Shown piece by piece: positions 57,330-64,000 of a stretch of 64,000 nt of DNA. Location of the stretch: contig CAWDMP010000002.1 of NCBI GenBank assembly GCA_963803495.1, forward strand, positions 2,604,001 through 2,668,000. Direction: 5' to 3'. Origin of the DNA: Persicitalea sp963803495. Lineage in GTDB: Bacteria; Bacteroidota; Bacteroidia; Cytophagales; Spirosomataceae. Numbering within the stretch: the stretch's first letter is position 1; every line of letters begins with the position of its first letter. Both the position numbers and the translations under genes were made by a program. A model generated the notes under the pieces. It did no database searches. It was not told where the DNA came from and was given only the letters and a program-made list of their open reading frames with translations.

Positions 57330-57510
57330 GAGATTTTATTCTTTTGGAATTGGGGGTAGTCAAATTAGTACTGAAAAGGACGACTCGCCTTGAATCTATC
57401 GAAATCCTGAGTGTCCAGCAATAACTTGGCGCTACAAGCATCTGAAAAACTACTAACTTGCCCCACCTATTTACCTGTAGCCATTTCCTATCTTCAACCA
57501 CCCACAACGC

Positions 57511-57975
57511 ATGAGAGTACTTATCTTGCTTTCCCTGCTGGCGCTCGCGGTTGGATGCAATAGTCCGCAAGAAAAGAAGGAAACGACCGAAAAACGCGTC
57601 GTCGTGAACGACACGATTCCGATGGAGCGGACCGACGTCGACCCCAAGCCGGTCGCCAACTACTCCGCGCGGGTACCTGATCCGCTGAATCAGTATAAAT
57701 TCGCGGTGAAGCTGTACGAAACGCCGCTGCGGTTTCGGTATCGGGTGGACGTGACCTACAAAATGCTGGATGTGAAAGACAGCGTCGATATTCCCAATTT
57801 CGGCTACCAACCCAAAGTCGATGTGCAGAAATATGAAAATGATCTTTCCTGCATGATCGGTTTCTACGACGCCGAGGGTACTTTCAAGGAGTTGAAGAAA
57901 GTAGAGGTAGTCGGCAATGATCTAAAAATACGACAGGTGAAACGCTACGGCGTCGGGACCGTCAGGAAGAAGTAG
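57511..57975 (+). CDS. Small lipoprotein of unknown function
   Basis: 154 residues. The signal peptide ends in LALAVGC, a lipobox with Cys16, so it is lipid-anchored. A charged linker and a small beta-rich domain (FRYRVDVTYKMLDVKDSVDI) follow. Not recognised. Stands alone on the plus strand between minus-strand genes; converges on the epimerase gene 7 bases away. Confidence 0.75.
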   Translation: MRVLILLSLLALAVGCNSPQEKKETTEKRVVVNDTIPMERTDVDPKPVANYSARVPDPLNQYKFAVKLYETPLRFRYRVDVTYKMLDVKDSVDIPNFGYQPKVDVQKYENDLSCMIGFYDAEGTFKELKKVEVVGNDLKIRQVKRYGVGTVRKK

Positions 57976-57982
57976 CGCCGAT

Positions 57983-58897
57983 TTAGTCCGGTTTTACGTA
58001 CTTCTGCCAGTTGTGCTTTTCTTGGAATCCCAGCACCTCCCGGATCTTGCGATTGGAGAACAACGCTTCGTGTTCTCCCATTTCGCGACTGACGGGTACC
58101 CCCGGGAAAAACCGTTCGGCCAATTCTTTGGTGGGGATCACGGCTCCGTTCTGATCGTTCCCGGCGTTGAAAACCTGGTACCCGAGGCCGTCTTTTTGCA
58201 AACACAAGTCCACGATTTGCCCCAAATCCCGTGCGTCGATGTAACAAAAGGCATTGCGGCGACGCACCTCGGGATGCTCAAAATAGTGAGGAAACAGCTC
58301 AGCGTACTCGTGCGGCTCGATCACGTTGCCAATCCTGAGCGCATAAATATCGAAGCCCGACCGCCGCTGAAAGGCCCGGGCCGTTTTTTCATTGACTACC
58401 TTCGATAGTCCGTAGCTATCCATCGGATCGACGTCGTAATCCTCTTCCAGCGGGAGTACCTTGGGGTCGGTTTCGCCATCCGAAAAGCAGATCCCATAGG
58501 TAGTCTCCGACGAGGCGACAATGATTTTCTTAATTCCCAACTTCACCGCCGCTTCGATCACGTTGTAGGTACCGATCGTGTTGACCCGAAATGTTTCATT
58601 GTCGGGATTGATCAAGATCCGGGGCACGGCCGCAAAGTGTACTACAGCATCGAACTTCGGGACGCCGTTCCCGGCTTCCAGTTCGTCCAGTCCGGCGTAC
58701 GAGCTCATGGCGTTAAACATTTGCCCGGAATCCGTAATATCGGCGATCAGGTTATCCACCCCCGGGTGATCCAAGGGCTTCAAATCCACGTTCATCACGC
58801 GATGCCCCTGCTCGAGCAGGTAGGGAATCACGTGCTTGCCCGCTTTCCCCGAGCCGCCGGTAAAAAATATACGTTTCGTGGTCACTGGATTTTCCAT
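57983..58897 (-). CDS. NAD-dependent epimerase/dehydratase (extended SDR)
   Basis: 304 residues. N-terminal NAD site FFTGGSGKAGKHVIPYL (GxxGxxG type), catalytic SSETTYG and YGLSK (Tyr-x3-Lys). Extended SDR family, acting on sugar nucleotides or similar. The exact substrate is not visible. Confidence 0.88.
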   Translation of the reverse strand: MENPVTTKRIFFTGGSGKAGKHVIPYLLEQGHRVMNVDLKPLDHPGVDNLIADITDSGQMFNAMSSYAGLDELEAGNGVPKFDAVVHFAAVPRILINPDNETFRVNTIGTYNVIEAAVKLGIKKIIVASSETTYGICFSDGETDPKVLPLEEDYDVDPMDSYGLSKVVNEKTARAFQRRSGFDIYALRIGNVIEPHEYAELFPHYFEHPEVRRRNAFCYIDARDLGQIVDLCLQKDGLGYQVFNAGNDQNGAVIPTKELAERFFPGVPVSREMGEHEALFSNRKIREVLGFQEKHNWQKYVKPD

Positions 58898-58944
58898 TTA
58901 GTCAAGGTTCCGATTTTACCACACAAATCTACGACAAAAGGCCA

Positions 58945-59667
58945 TCAACGTTTCGGTGCTCGCAATACGCGCTTCGATTCGATCGTAATCGCCGAGCCTT
59001 CGGCCAGCATCACGGATTGGGGTTGCTGCTGGTTCAGGAAGGCAAAATCAGGTCCGTACAGTTCGGCAAAATCAGCCTCGATTTTGTAATCAAGTACTTC
59101 GTACTGCTCCCATTTCGGGTGCGTGACCTGGTATTCGTTGGTCAAGGAAGGGTTCACCCCGGCGTAGCCCCAGTAATGCTCGGTGATGAACTCGGCTTCA
59201 CTGCCGGGCGCGATCTCGGTGAGCGCGCTACTGGCCGTCACCTGTAACGATTGCCAGCCGGATTTCATCTTCCAGCGGTACGCTACGCTGAGGTCGGTAG
59301 CGGTTTCGTCCCATCGGTGGCGCATCGGACGGTACTCGTATTTTTCGCCGTAAAGGGTATTGGCCACGAAAGCCAGAGCAGGCAGCGGTACGATCTCTTT
59401 GACGAACACCACCCCGCGCTTCCAAACGCCGCCTTCCCACCGCTTCACGTAAAACCGGAGGTTCACTTCTTCGAAATTGACGTGAAAGGGTACTTTGACA
59501 CCCAGTAGCCGGACGTTCTTGAACATAAACCCGATCAGGCTCGCGTAACACCGCCCTTGCCACAGGTCGAGCTCGGTACCGTAGGGCAGGTAGGGGGCCA
59601 GTACGGCGGGATCGACTTCGTAATTGGCAAAGGCCAAGCGACGCCACTCGGCGGTTAAGAAACTCAT
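58945..59667 (-). CDS. DUF2071 (YqjF-like) protein
   Basis: 240 residues from ATG 59667. Begins MSFLTAEWRRLAFANYEVDP; the block LPYGTELDLWQGRCYASLIG and VPFHVNFEEVNLRFYVKR are typical of DUF2071. Function of the family is unknown (acetoacetate-decarboxylase-like fold). Confidence 0.88.
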   Translation of the reverse strand: MSFLTAEWRRLAFANYEVDPAVLAPYLPYGTELDLWQGRCYASLIGFMFKNVRLLGVKVPFHVNFEEVNLRFYVKRWEGGVWKRGVVFVKEIVPLPALAFVANTLYGEKYEYRPMRHRWDETATDLSVAYRWKMKSGWQSLQVTASSALTEIAPGSEAEFITEHYWGYAGVNPSLTNEYQVTHPKWEQYEVLDYKIEADFAELYGPDFAFLNQQQPQSVMLAEGSAITIESKRVLRAPKR

Positions 59668-59729
59668 AGGGTACGGTTTAGGTGCGCTACTCACTTAACC
59701 GCGCGGAATTTGTTAATGTTTTGGGGGTC

Positions 59730-59801
59730 GTCTGGTATGCAGGATGGGATTTGCGCTCGTCTGCAAAACAAGTGTAGTCAGTTCGATTCTGATCCCAGAC
59801 T
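59730..59801 (+). tRNA. tRNA-Cys(GCA)-like sequence, degenerate
   Basis: A cloverleaf can be drawn: acceptor GTCTGG/CCAGAC, D stem GCAG/TTGC, anticodon loop CTGCAAA with GCA, and T arm with TTCGATT loop and 5-bp stem. Weak points: one mismatch in the anticodon stem (C-A), a mismatch at acceptor pair 7, A and not T at position 8, and no encoded CCA. May be a decayed tRNA-Cys or a divergent one. It sits where several TA modules follow, a common integration setting. Confidence 0.4.
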
Positions 59802-59820
59802 CAGGGGGGAGGTGGTGGCA

Positions 59821-60039
59821 TCAAGCATAAATCAACTTACCCTTCGGTTGTGGAATCGTCCGACCCTCCAGCTTGGCGGTCTCAATCCATTCGTTAATAA
59901 CGGTTTCTACGTTTAATACGGCGTCATGATAGCTCTCTCCGTCAGCCATGCATCCGGCCAGTTCCGGTACTTCGGCAATGAAGGCATCATCTGCCTTGCT
60001 CCAATAGATGATAATTTCGTATCTATGGTCATTCTTCAT
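59821..60039 (-). CDS. hicB: HicB-family antitoxin
   Basis: 72 residues. Partial RNase-H-like fold with YEIIIYWSKADDAFIAEVPE and LAGCMADGESYHDAVLNV, the HicB signature. Overlaps the 3' end of hicA upstream on the minus strand. Neutralises HicA; this form lacks a separate DNA-binding domain. Confidence 0.92.
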   Translation of the reverse strand: MKNDHRYEIIIYWSKADDAFIAEVPELAGCMADGESYHDAVLNVETVINEWIETAKLEGRTIPQPKGKLIYA

Positions 60040-60259
60040 CTTCGTTCAGATTAAGTTGGTACTTCAAAATAATATTTCTCACTAGCTTGACCTGATAGGG
60101 CTTGGCCTTTCCCGCTTTGGGTTGAATATTCAGAATTTCATCAACACCTAATCTGGTGAAGATATGATGGCTGCCTTTGATACGTTCACTAAAACCTAAA
60201 CGAACAAGCAAGTTCTTCAATTCATCAAACGAAATGTTAGCGTCCGATGCACCTCTCAT
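60029..60259 (-). CDS. hicA: HicA-family mRNA interferase toxin
   Basis: About 76 residues. dsRBD-like fold with FDELKNLLVRLGFSE and the catalytic His in KGSHHIFTR. Degrades mRNA and stops growth. I start it at ATG 60259; an in-frame codon at 60274 is possible. Toxin-first order with overlapping hicB is standard. Confidence 0.92.
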   Translation of the reverse strand: MRGASDANISFDELKNLLVRLGFSERIKGSHHIFTRLGVDEILNIQPKAGKAKPYQVKLVRNIILKYQLNLNEDEE

Positions 60260-60302
60260 AATTGTTAACAGCAATTTTTCATGCTTTCCGGGGATCTACG
60301 GA

Positions 60303-61236
60303 TTAGCGCGAAGTATTTCGGTCAGATGAAAGAGCCCGGGCCTCAATAAATATCCGCTTGATGTCAGGGAAGGCCTGCCGGATATTTGTCTCAAGCAGCA
60401 CCACCGCTTGCTCTACCTCAAGGGCCGTGAGATCGGGTTTGAAGTTCACGTCTAAGGCCAAAAACACCTCATTGGGGCCAAAATGCATGGTCAGTGGGGG
60501 TCTGACACTCCTAATGCCCGGCTCATCTTCAATAATTTTTTCGAGCCCTGCCACCACGATGGGATCTGCCCCCTCCCCAATCAGCAGCCCCTTACTTTCG
60601 TAAGCCAGAAAGGCCGCAGTGGCTGATAGGATCAACCCGATCACGAGCGAGGCTACGCCATCCAGGTAAGGATTGTCGAGCTGATGCCCCTAGAAAAACC
60701 CCCAGCGCCGCTACCAACAGCCCCAGCAACGCCGCTGTATCTTCAAAAATTACCGCAAAATTACCCGGATCCTTACTGGCTTTCAACGCCTTGATAAAGC
60801 TTCGCCCGTGTCGGGTGGTATTAAATTGCTTCATAGCCAGGTATAGCGCCACACCTTCAAAACAGGCCGCCAGCCCCAATACCACGTAGTTCCAGGTAGG
60901 GTCAGACAAGGGCTTAGGGTGGCGTATGTGGGCGATTCCCTCGTAGAAGGACATACCGCCACCGATGGCAAAAATCAGAACAGCCACAATGAGCGACCAG
61001 AAATATAACTCCTTGCCGTGCCCAAAGGGATGTCGCTCATCCGGTGCTCTTTGGCTCCTCCGAATACCCAATAACAGCAGCAGCCCATTGCCCGTATCTA
61101 CAACGGAGTGAATCCCCTCAGAAATCATGGCCGAACTACCCGTAAATGCCGCCGCTATAAACTTGGAGATAGCAATGGCCAGATTGGCCCCAATCGCGGC
61201 ATAGATCGCGGTTTTGGACGATTGTGCACTGGCCAT
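60303..61236 (-). CDS. Cation diffusion facilitator family transporter, one frameshift
   Basis: Divalent cation (Zn2+, Co2+, Fe2+ or Mn2+) exporter. TM2 metal-site motif SEGIHSVVDTGNGLLLLLG (HxxxD), linker PDERHPFGHGKELYFWSL typical of the subfamily, then further helices and a cytoplasmic domain (ALDVNFKPDLTALEVEQAVV). One extra base in a four-base run (60687-60690) splits the frame after LGVFLG; the continuation is HQLDNPYLDGVASLVIGLIL. About 311 residues when repaired. Confidence 0.9.
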
Positions 61237-61364
61237 AGGATAAGCTTAGGGTTAGAAATTGTTTGCCTGACTTTCTTAAAAAAAACCATTCTCTTCGCAA
61301 TTTGGGGATGAATGGGGCGCATAAGTAGCGAAAAAGGAGTAAAACGTGACCCATTTGATAGCCC

Positions 61365-61776
61365 TCACCACTCAACCTTGATCAAACCGGGGTACCAGCT
61401 AAACTTTTCATCGGAAGTAATAATGGGTAAGTCTTCGACTAAGGCCGTCGCCAGAATCATGCGGTCGAATGGCCGGGCCGCCGCCGCGGGCCTTGTGATC
61501 TTCAAGTAGAGGAATTTTGCTGTACGCCAGAACATAAGATTGTTCAACAGCCAGCGTAATTATCCTTTGCTTTTGGCTATTCTCAATTAAAGACTGCAAC
61601 CCTTCTTCAAGCGATATTTTCCGAACTGCTATTTTGATGGCAATTTCAACGTAGCTGAACTGACTGACAAAAATCTCGTTTTCAGAACTTTTAATCAAGT
61701 CTTTGGCACGACGTGAAAGCCTGGGATTATCATCAGCAAACCAAATCAATGCCTGGGTATCGACCAAGTATCTCAT
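61365..61776 (-). CDS. PIN-domain (VapC-like) toxin, one frameshift
   Basis: Ribonuclease toxin. Acidic residues of the PIN site are present: YLVDTQALIWFADD (Asp6), SYVEIAIK (Glu), PFDRMILATA and ITSDEKFS. The frame breaks between about 61476 and 61494 in a GC-rich repeat (GCGGCGGCGG on the minus strand); the second part is RPFDRMILATALVEDLPIIT. About 136 residues when repaired. Paired with the small gene directly upstream (3-base gap). Confidence 0.85.
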
Positions 61777-61779
61777 AGA

Positions 61780-61998
61780 TCACATATAGTCGTTCAAATC
61801 GTCCAGCGGCTCGTTGAAGTCATCAGCCATCCAGATTTGCCCGGCCAGCCCGCCAGCCTGACGTTCCTTTGCAGGCAGAATAACCGGAGTTTCTTCCTCA
61901 AAAAAAGTAACGAGTACCTTTACCCTCTTGTGGACGGGTGGATTTTCAGTGAACTTCACCACGCCGTTGTCGTAAATCCCTTCGATCGTTGTGAGCAT
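61780..61998 (-). CDS. Antitoxin partner of the PIN toxin
   Basis: 72 residues from ATG 61998 (or 62004). Starts MLTTIEGIYDNGVVKFTENP, ends in GQIWMADDFNEPLDDLNDYM, the toxin-binding tail pattern seen in Bacteroidota antitoxins next to PIN toxins. A longer open frame to 62160 joins it by chance to a transposase remnant. Confidence 0.82.
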   Translation of the reverse strand: MLTTIEGIYDNGVVKFTENPPVHKRVKVLVTFFEEETPVILPAKERQAGGLAGQIWMADDFNEPLDDLNDYM

Positions 61999-62039
61999 GA
62001 GCATTCGGTTAGTTGAAAAACTTCCCAAATATAAGGAAA

Positions 62040-62160
62040 ACGAGGCTAGGAAGGCCGGGTGAAAACATCTACCGCACGGGCGGCCCCGCCAATCCACGAC
62101 CGTCATTGTCAGGAAATAGGCACCTTCTTGATTACGGACGTAATATTGGGACGAAGCCAT
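62040..62160 (-). pseudogene. 5' remnant of a REP-associated tyrosine transposase
   Basis: Matches the first 35 or so codons of the gene at 62290-62838 (start MASSQYYVRNQEGAYFLTMT, then V-DW), then an extra GC-rich stretch of about 14-27 bases, then VDVFTRPS and loss of similarity. It has lost all catalytic residues. Confidence 0.75.
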
Positions 62161-62200
62161 GCTTGGTTGTTAGTCTGCTTTGTTCTCGGACTGCGCTAAC

Positions 62201-62275
62201 ACCGATTTGCAATCGGTACGGTCCGCCGCGCGGTTTCGTCTTCTCGCGTTTGCAACGCGATCCGAGCAAAGGTAT
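62201..62275. repeat. REP hairpin pair, inverted copy downstream of the transposase
   Basis: Two short hairpins, ACCGATTTGCAATCGGT and TCGCGTTTGCAACGCGA, each with a 3-base loop. They are the reverse complement of the units upstream of the transposase, so the gene is bracketed by inverted REPs. Confidence 0.7.
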
Positions 62276-62289
62276 ACTAAGCTAAAAAG

Positions 62290-62838
62290 TCAAAGCAAAA
62301 TCACATCAAGCAGCCCCTTCATTCCCGCGTAATTCCTGGCCGAACTGTACAAATAATGCTCCGCCTCCTCCACGATCTTATTCCGCACCGGATTCTGATG
62401 AATATAATTTAGCTTTTCCAATGTAAATGCCGAAGAGTGGCACTCCTTTGCCTGATTTCCATCCTGCCAGAACTTATATTCCTTCACATTAGCCTCAAAC
62501 TTGCCCGCGTAGGCGAAGCGTTGCAGCATCCACTCCCGGCGGCTTTCGGGCTGTTCCTGCATTTCTTTCACCATACGTTTGGAAAAGAATTTCTTCATGT
62601 CGCGCAAGATGTCCGATAGGTTGATTCCGTCATCCGCCGCGGCGATGAGGTGCAAGTGATTCGACATCAGGCACCAGCCATACAACCGTAGTCCTTTATT
62701 CATTTGGCAGTAGTGCAACGACTCGACCATGATCTGACGGTAGGAAGGCCGGGTAAAAACGTCTACCCAGTCTATAACTGTCATCGTCAGGAAATAAGCG
62801 CCTTCTTGGTTGCGGACGTAGTATTGGGACGAGGCCAT
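62290..62838 (-). CDS. REP-associated tyrosine transposase (RAYT, Y1/HUH type)
   Basis: 182 residues, single-strand transposase of the IS200/REP group. HUH motif in LMSNHLHLIAAADDG; helix with catalytic Tyr region and the typical end FTLEKLNYIHQNPVRNKIVE. RAYTs mobilise or spread REP hairpins. Intact. Four stubs of its 5' end lie around it (62040, 62838 itself, 62966, 63226), each followed by REP hairpins. Confidence 0.92.
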   Translation of the reverse strand: MASSQYYVRNQEGAYFLTMTVIDWVDVFTRPSYRQIMVESLHYCQMNKGLRLYGWCLMSNHLHLIAAADDGINLSDILRDMKKFFSKRMVKEMQEQPESRREWMLQRFAYAGKFEANVKEYKFWQDGNQAKECHSSAFTLEKLNYIHQNPVRNKIVEEAEHYLYSSARNYAGMKGLLDVILL

Positions 62839-62883
62839 GCTTGGTTGTTGGTCTTCCTTATGCTTGTGTTCTTTTGCTCGGAT

Positions 62884-63375
62884 CGCGTTACAAACGCGAG
62901 GTGATGCAACACCGATTGCAAATCGGTGTTAGCGGGGTCGCAAATCGGTGTCAGGAGGGGTTGTACGGACGTAATATTGGGACGAAGCCATGCTTGGTTG
63001 TTTTTGCTTATGCTTGTGTTCGCGTTGCAAACGCGAGGTGATGCAACGACCGATTGCAAATCGGTGTCAGCGGGGTCGCAAATCGGTGTCAGCAGGGGTT
63101 AGCGGCGTTGCAAATCAGGGTTAGCGGGGTGTTCTTATGTACGGATCGCGTTGCAAACGCGAGGTGATGCAACACCGATTACAAATCGGTGTTAGCGTCT
63201 CCGCAAATCGGGGTTAGCGGGAATAGGCACCCTCTTGATTGCGGACGTAGTATTGGGACGAGGCCATGCTTGGTTGTTTGTCTTCCTTATGCAGGTATTC
63301 GCGTTACAAACGCGAGGTGATGCAACACCGATTTCAAATCGGTGTTAGCGGCGTCAAATCGGTGTCAGCAGGTAA
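62884..63375. repeat. REP array upstream of the transposase, four units with 5' stubs of the transposase gene
   Basis: Units start at 62884, 63021, 63147 and 63300. Each has hairpin 1 (CGCGTT-GCA/ACA-AACGCG), the linker AGGTGATGCAAC, hairpin 2 (ACCGATT-GCA-AATCGGT) and extra half-units GCAAATCGGTGT. Before the second and fourth units stand short copies of the transposase start (about 62966-62995 and 63226-63275) including its ATG. No gene is seen here. Confidence 0.8.
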
Positions 63376-63379
63376 CTCT

Positions 63380-64000
63380 CTATTTCTCTAATTCTTCTAA
63401 AAACCAAGAAAGCACCTTATTAGTCAATGAATTATTGTTTTCTTTACCCCAAAGTACATTCAAATTTTGATCGATTTCAATAGCATAATTTTGTTCTTTT
63501 AATAATTGATCGAAATTACCTCTAAAATACCTAATATTTAAGTTAGGACTGAAGGTAATAGTTTTCCTTTCAATGTAGTAACCTGATTCGTCACCACGTC
63601 CATAGTCACTTTCATTTAAATCAAAATAATCATTTTCATTCTCATAACTTTCAAATCTATAAACTGTATTACTTGATTGTGTAATACTTAGTAAAATATC
63701 AAGATCTTTAAAAGATATTATTGAAATACGATTTGCACATTCTAAGTCCTTGTATCCTATACATTCAACTGAATATTCGTTCTCATGGCTGTAGTCATCG
63801 CCTTCATCGATACTGTCTTGATACTCTTTATATTCCTCGAATTCAACGTCACCTTCACCGTCGTAAACTTGTTGATAGTACCACTTTCTTTCTTCTTCTT
63901 CCTCTATCTTTAATAAAAAGTCCTCAAAGCTAATATCATAACCATATTCTTCCGAATCTATAAATCTTTTTTTCAATTCAAGGGCATGATTTGAATATCC
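63380..64000 (-). CDS. Acidic AT-rich hypothetical protein, cut by window edge
   Basis: At least 198 residues, very rich in Glu, Asp, Tyr and Asn (for example SFEDFLLKIEEEEERKWYYQ). The frame is open to the right edge; TTG 63976 is only a possible start. Not recognised. The AT-rich, acidic character is like immunity or phage-related proteins, but there is no motif to support that. Confidence 0.6.
   Translation of the reverse strand, partial: GYSNHALELKKRFIDSEEYGYDISFEDFLLKIEEEEERKWYYQQVYDGEGDVEFEEYKEYQDSIDEGDDYSHENEYSVECIGYKDLECANRISIISFKDLDILLSITQSSNTVYRFESYENENDYFDLNESDYGRGDESGYYIERKTITFSPNLNIRYFRGNFDQLLKEQNYAIEIDQNLNVLWGKENNNSLTNKVLSWFLEELEK

Noticed and set aside
61780..62160. A 126-residue antitoxin starting at 62160
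   Set aside because: The first 50 residues are a transposase remnant and out-of-frame filler; the antitoxin has good ATGs at 61998 and 62004.
62884..63375. CRISPR-like array of regular repeats
   Set aside because: Repeat spacing is uneven, the repeats are short hairpins with GCA loops, spacers are related to each other, and a RAYT transposase is adjacent; this is a REP array.

Overview
The window looks like a chromosomal segment of a Bacteroidota species, most likely in Cytophagales (Spirosoma/Dyadobacter-like). The evidence is gldG beside dnaN, promoter boxes of the Bacteroidota type TAnnTTTG, LytTR two-component genes with a Reg_prop/Y_Y_Y sensor, a split nuo operon for complex I, and malate:quinone oxidoreductase. 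Base composition is moderately GC-rich, except for an AT-rich island at about 9.1-11.1 kb and an AT-rich right edge.

Layout. 0-3 kb: heptose isomerase gmhA (cut by the window edge), a NUDIX hydrolase and typA. 3.2-14 kb: a defence/mobile island. It holds an AbiE type IV toxin-antitoxin pair with a broken antitoxin, an orphan small protein, dndC (DNA phosphorothioation), a small protein like the N-terminal domain of HNH restriction enzymes, two nested IS630 elements, a 4-TM protein, a DndB-like DGQHR protein, a convergent cysteine desulfurase, an Ada/Ogt-like repair protein and a Doc toxin-antitoxin pair. 14-23 kb: M28 peptidase, RsmF-type rRNA methyltransferase, a polysaccharide trio (bi-domain oxidoreductase, heparinase-like protein, glycosyltransferase) and methylglyoxal synthase. 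23-30 kb: thioredoxin-like protein, nuoI-nuoJ-nuoK, small transporter, PD-(D/E)XK-like protein, gldG and dnaN. 30-37 kb: decayed LytS-type sensor, LytTR regulator, solo LytTR protein, glpK and a DnaQ-like exonuclease. 37-42.6 kb: a second nuoK, then nuoL, nuoM and nuoN. 42.7-54 kb: AraC regulator, acyl-CoA dehydrogenase, two tandem pairs of polytopic membrane proteins, mqo, PAP2 phosphatase and VIT family transporter. 53.8-59.7 kb: two tandem beta-helix proteins, a lipoprotein, an epimerase and a DUF2071 protein. 59.7-64 kb: tRNA-like sequence, HicAB, a cation diffusion facilitator, a PIN toxin-antitoxin pair, a REP-associated transposase with an array of REP hairpins, and an acidic protein that runs off the edge.

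How the genes work together. nuoIJK and nuoKLMN supply membrane-arm and adjacent subunits of complex I, in two blocks that each carry their own nuoK. mqo feeds the same quinone pool. The dnd-like block could place sulfur in DNA (cysteine desulfurase to DndC) under a DndB-like regulator, but dndD and dndE are not in the window and an IS pair sits inside the block. Four toxin-antitoxin modules surround the island and the right end.

Caution on data quality: at least fifteen genes, including nuoI, nuoL, nuoM, gldG, glpK and mqo, carry single-base indels, mostly one extra base in a short homopolymer. I read most of these as sequence errors and annotate the full spans, but I cannot prove that from the sequence alone.
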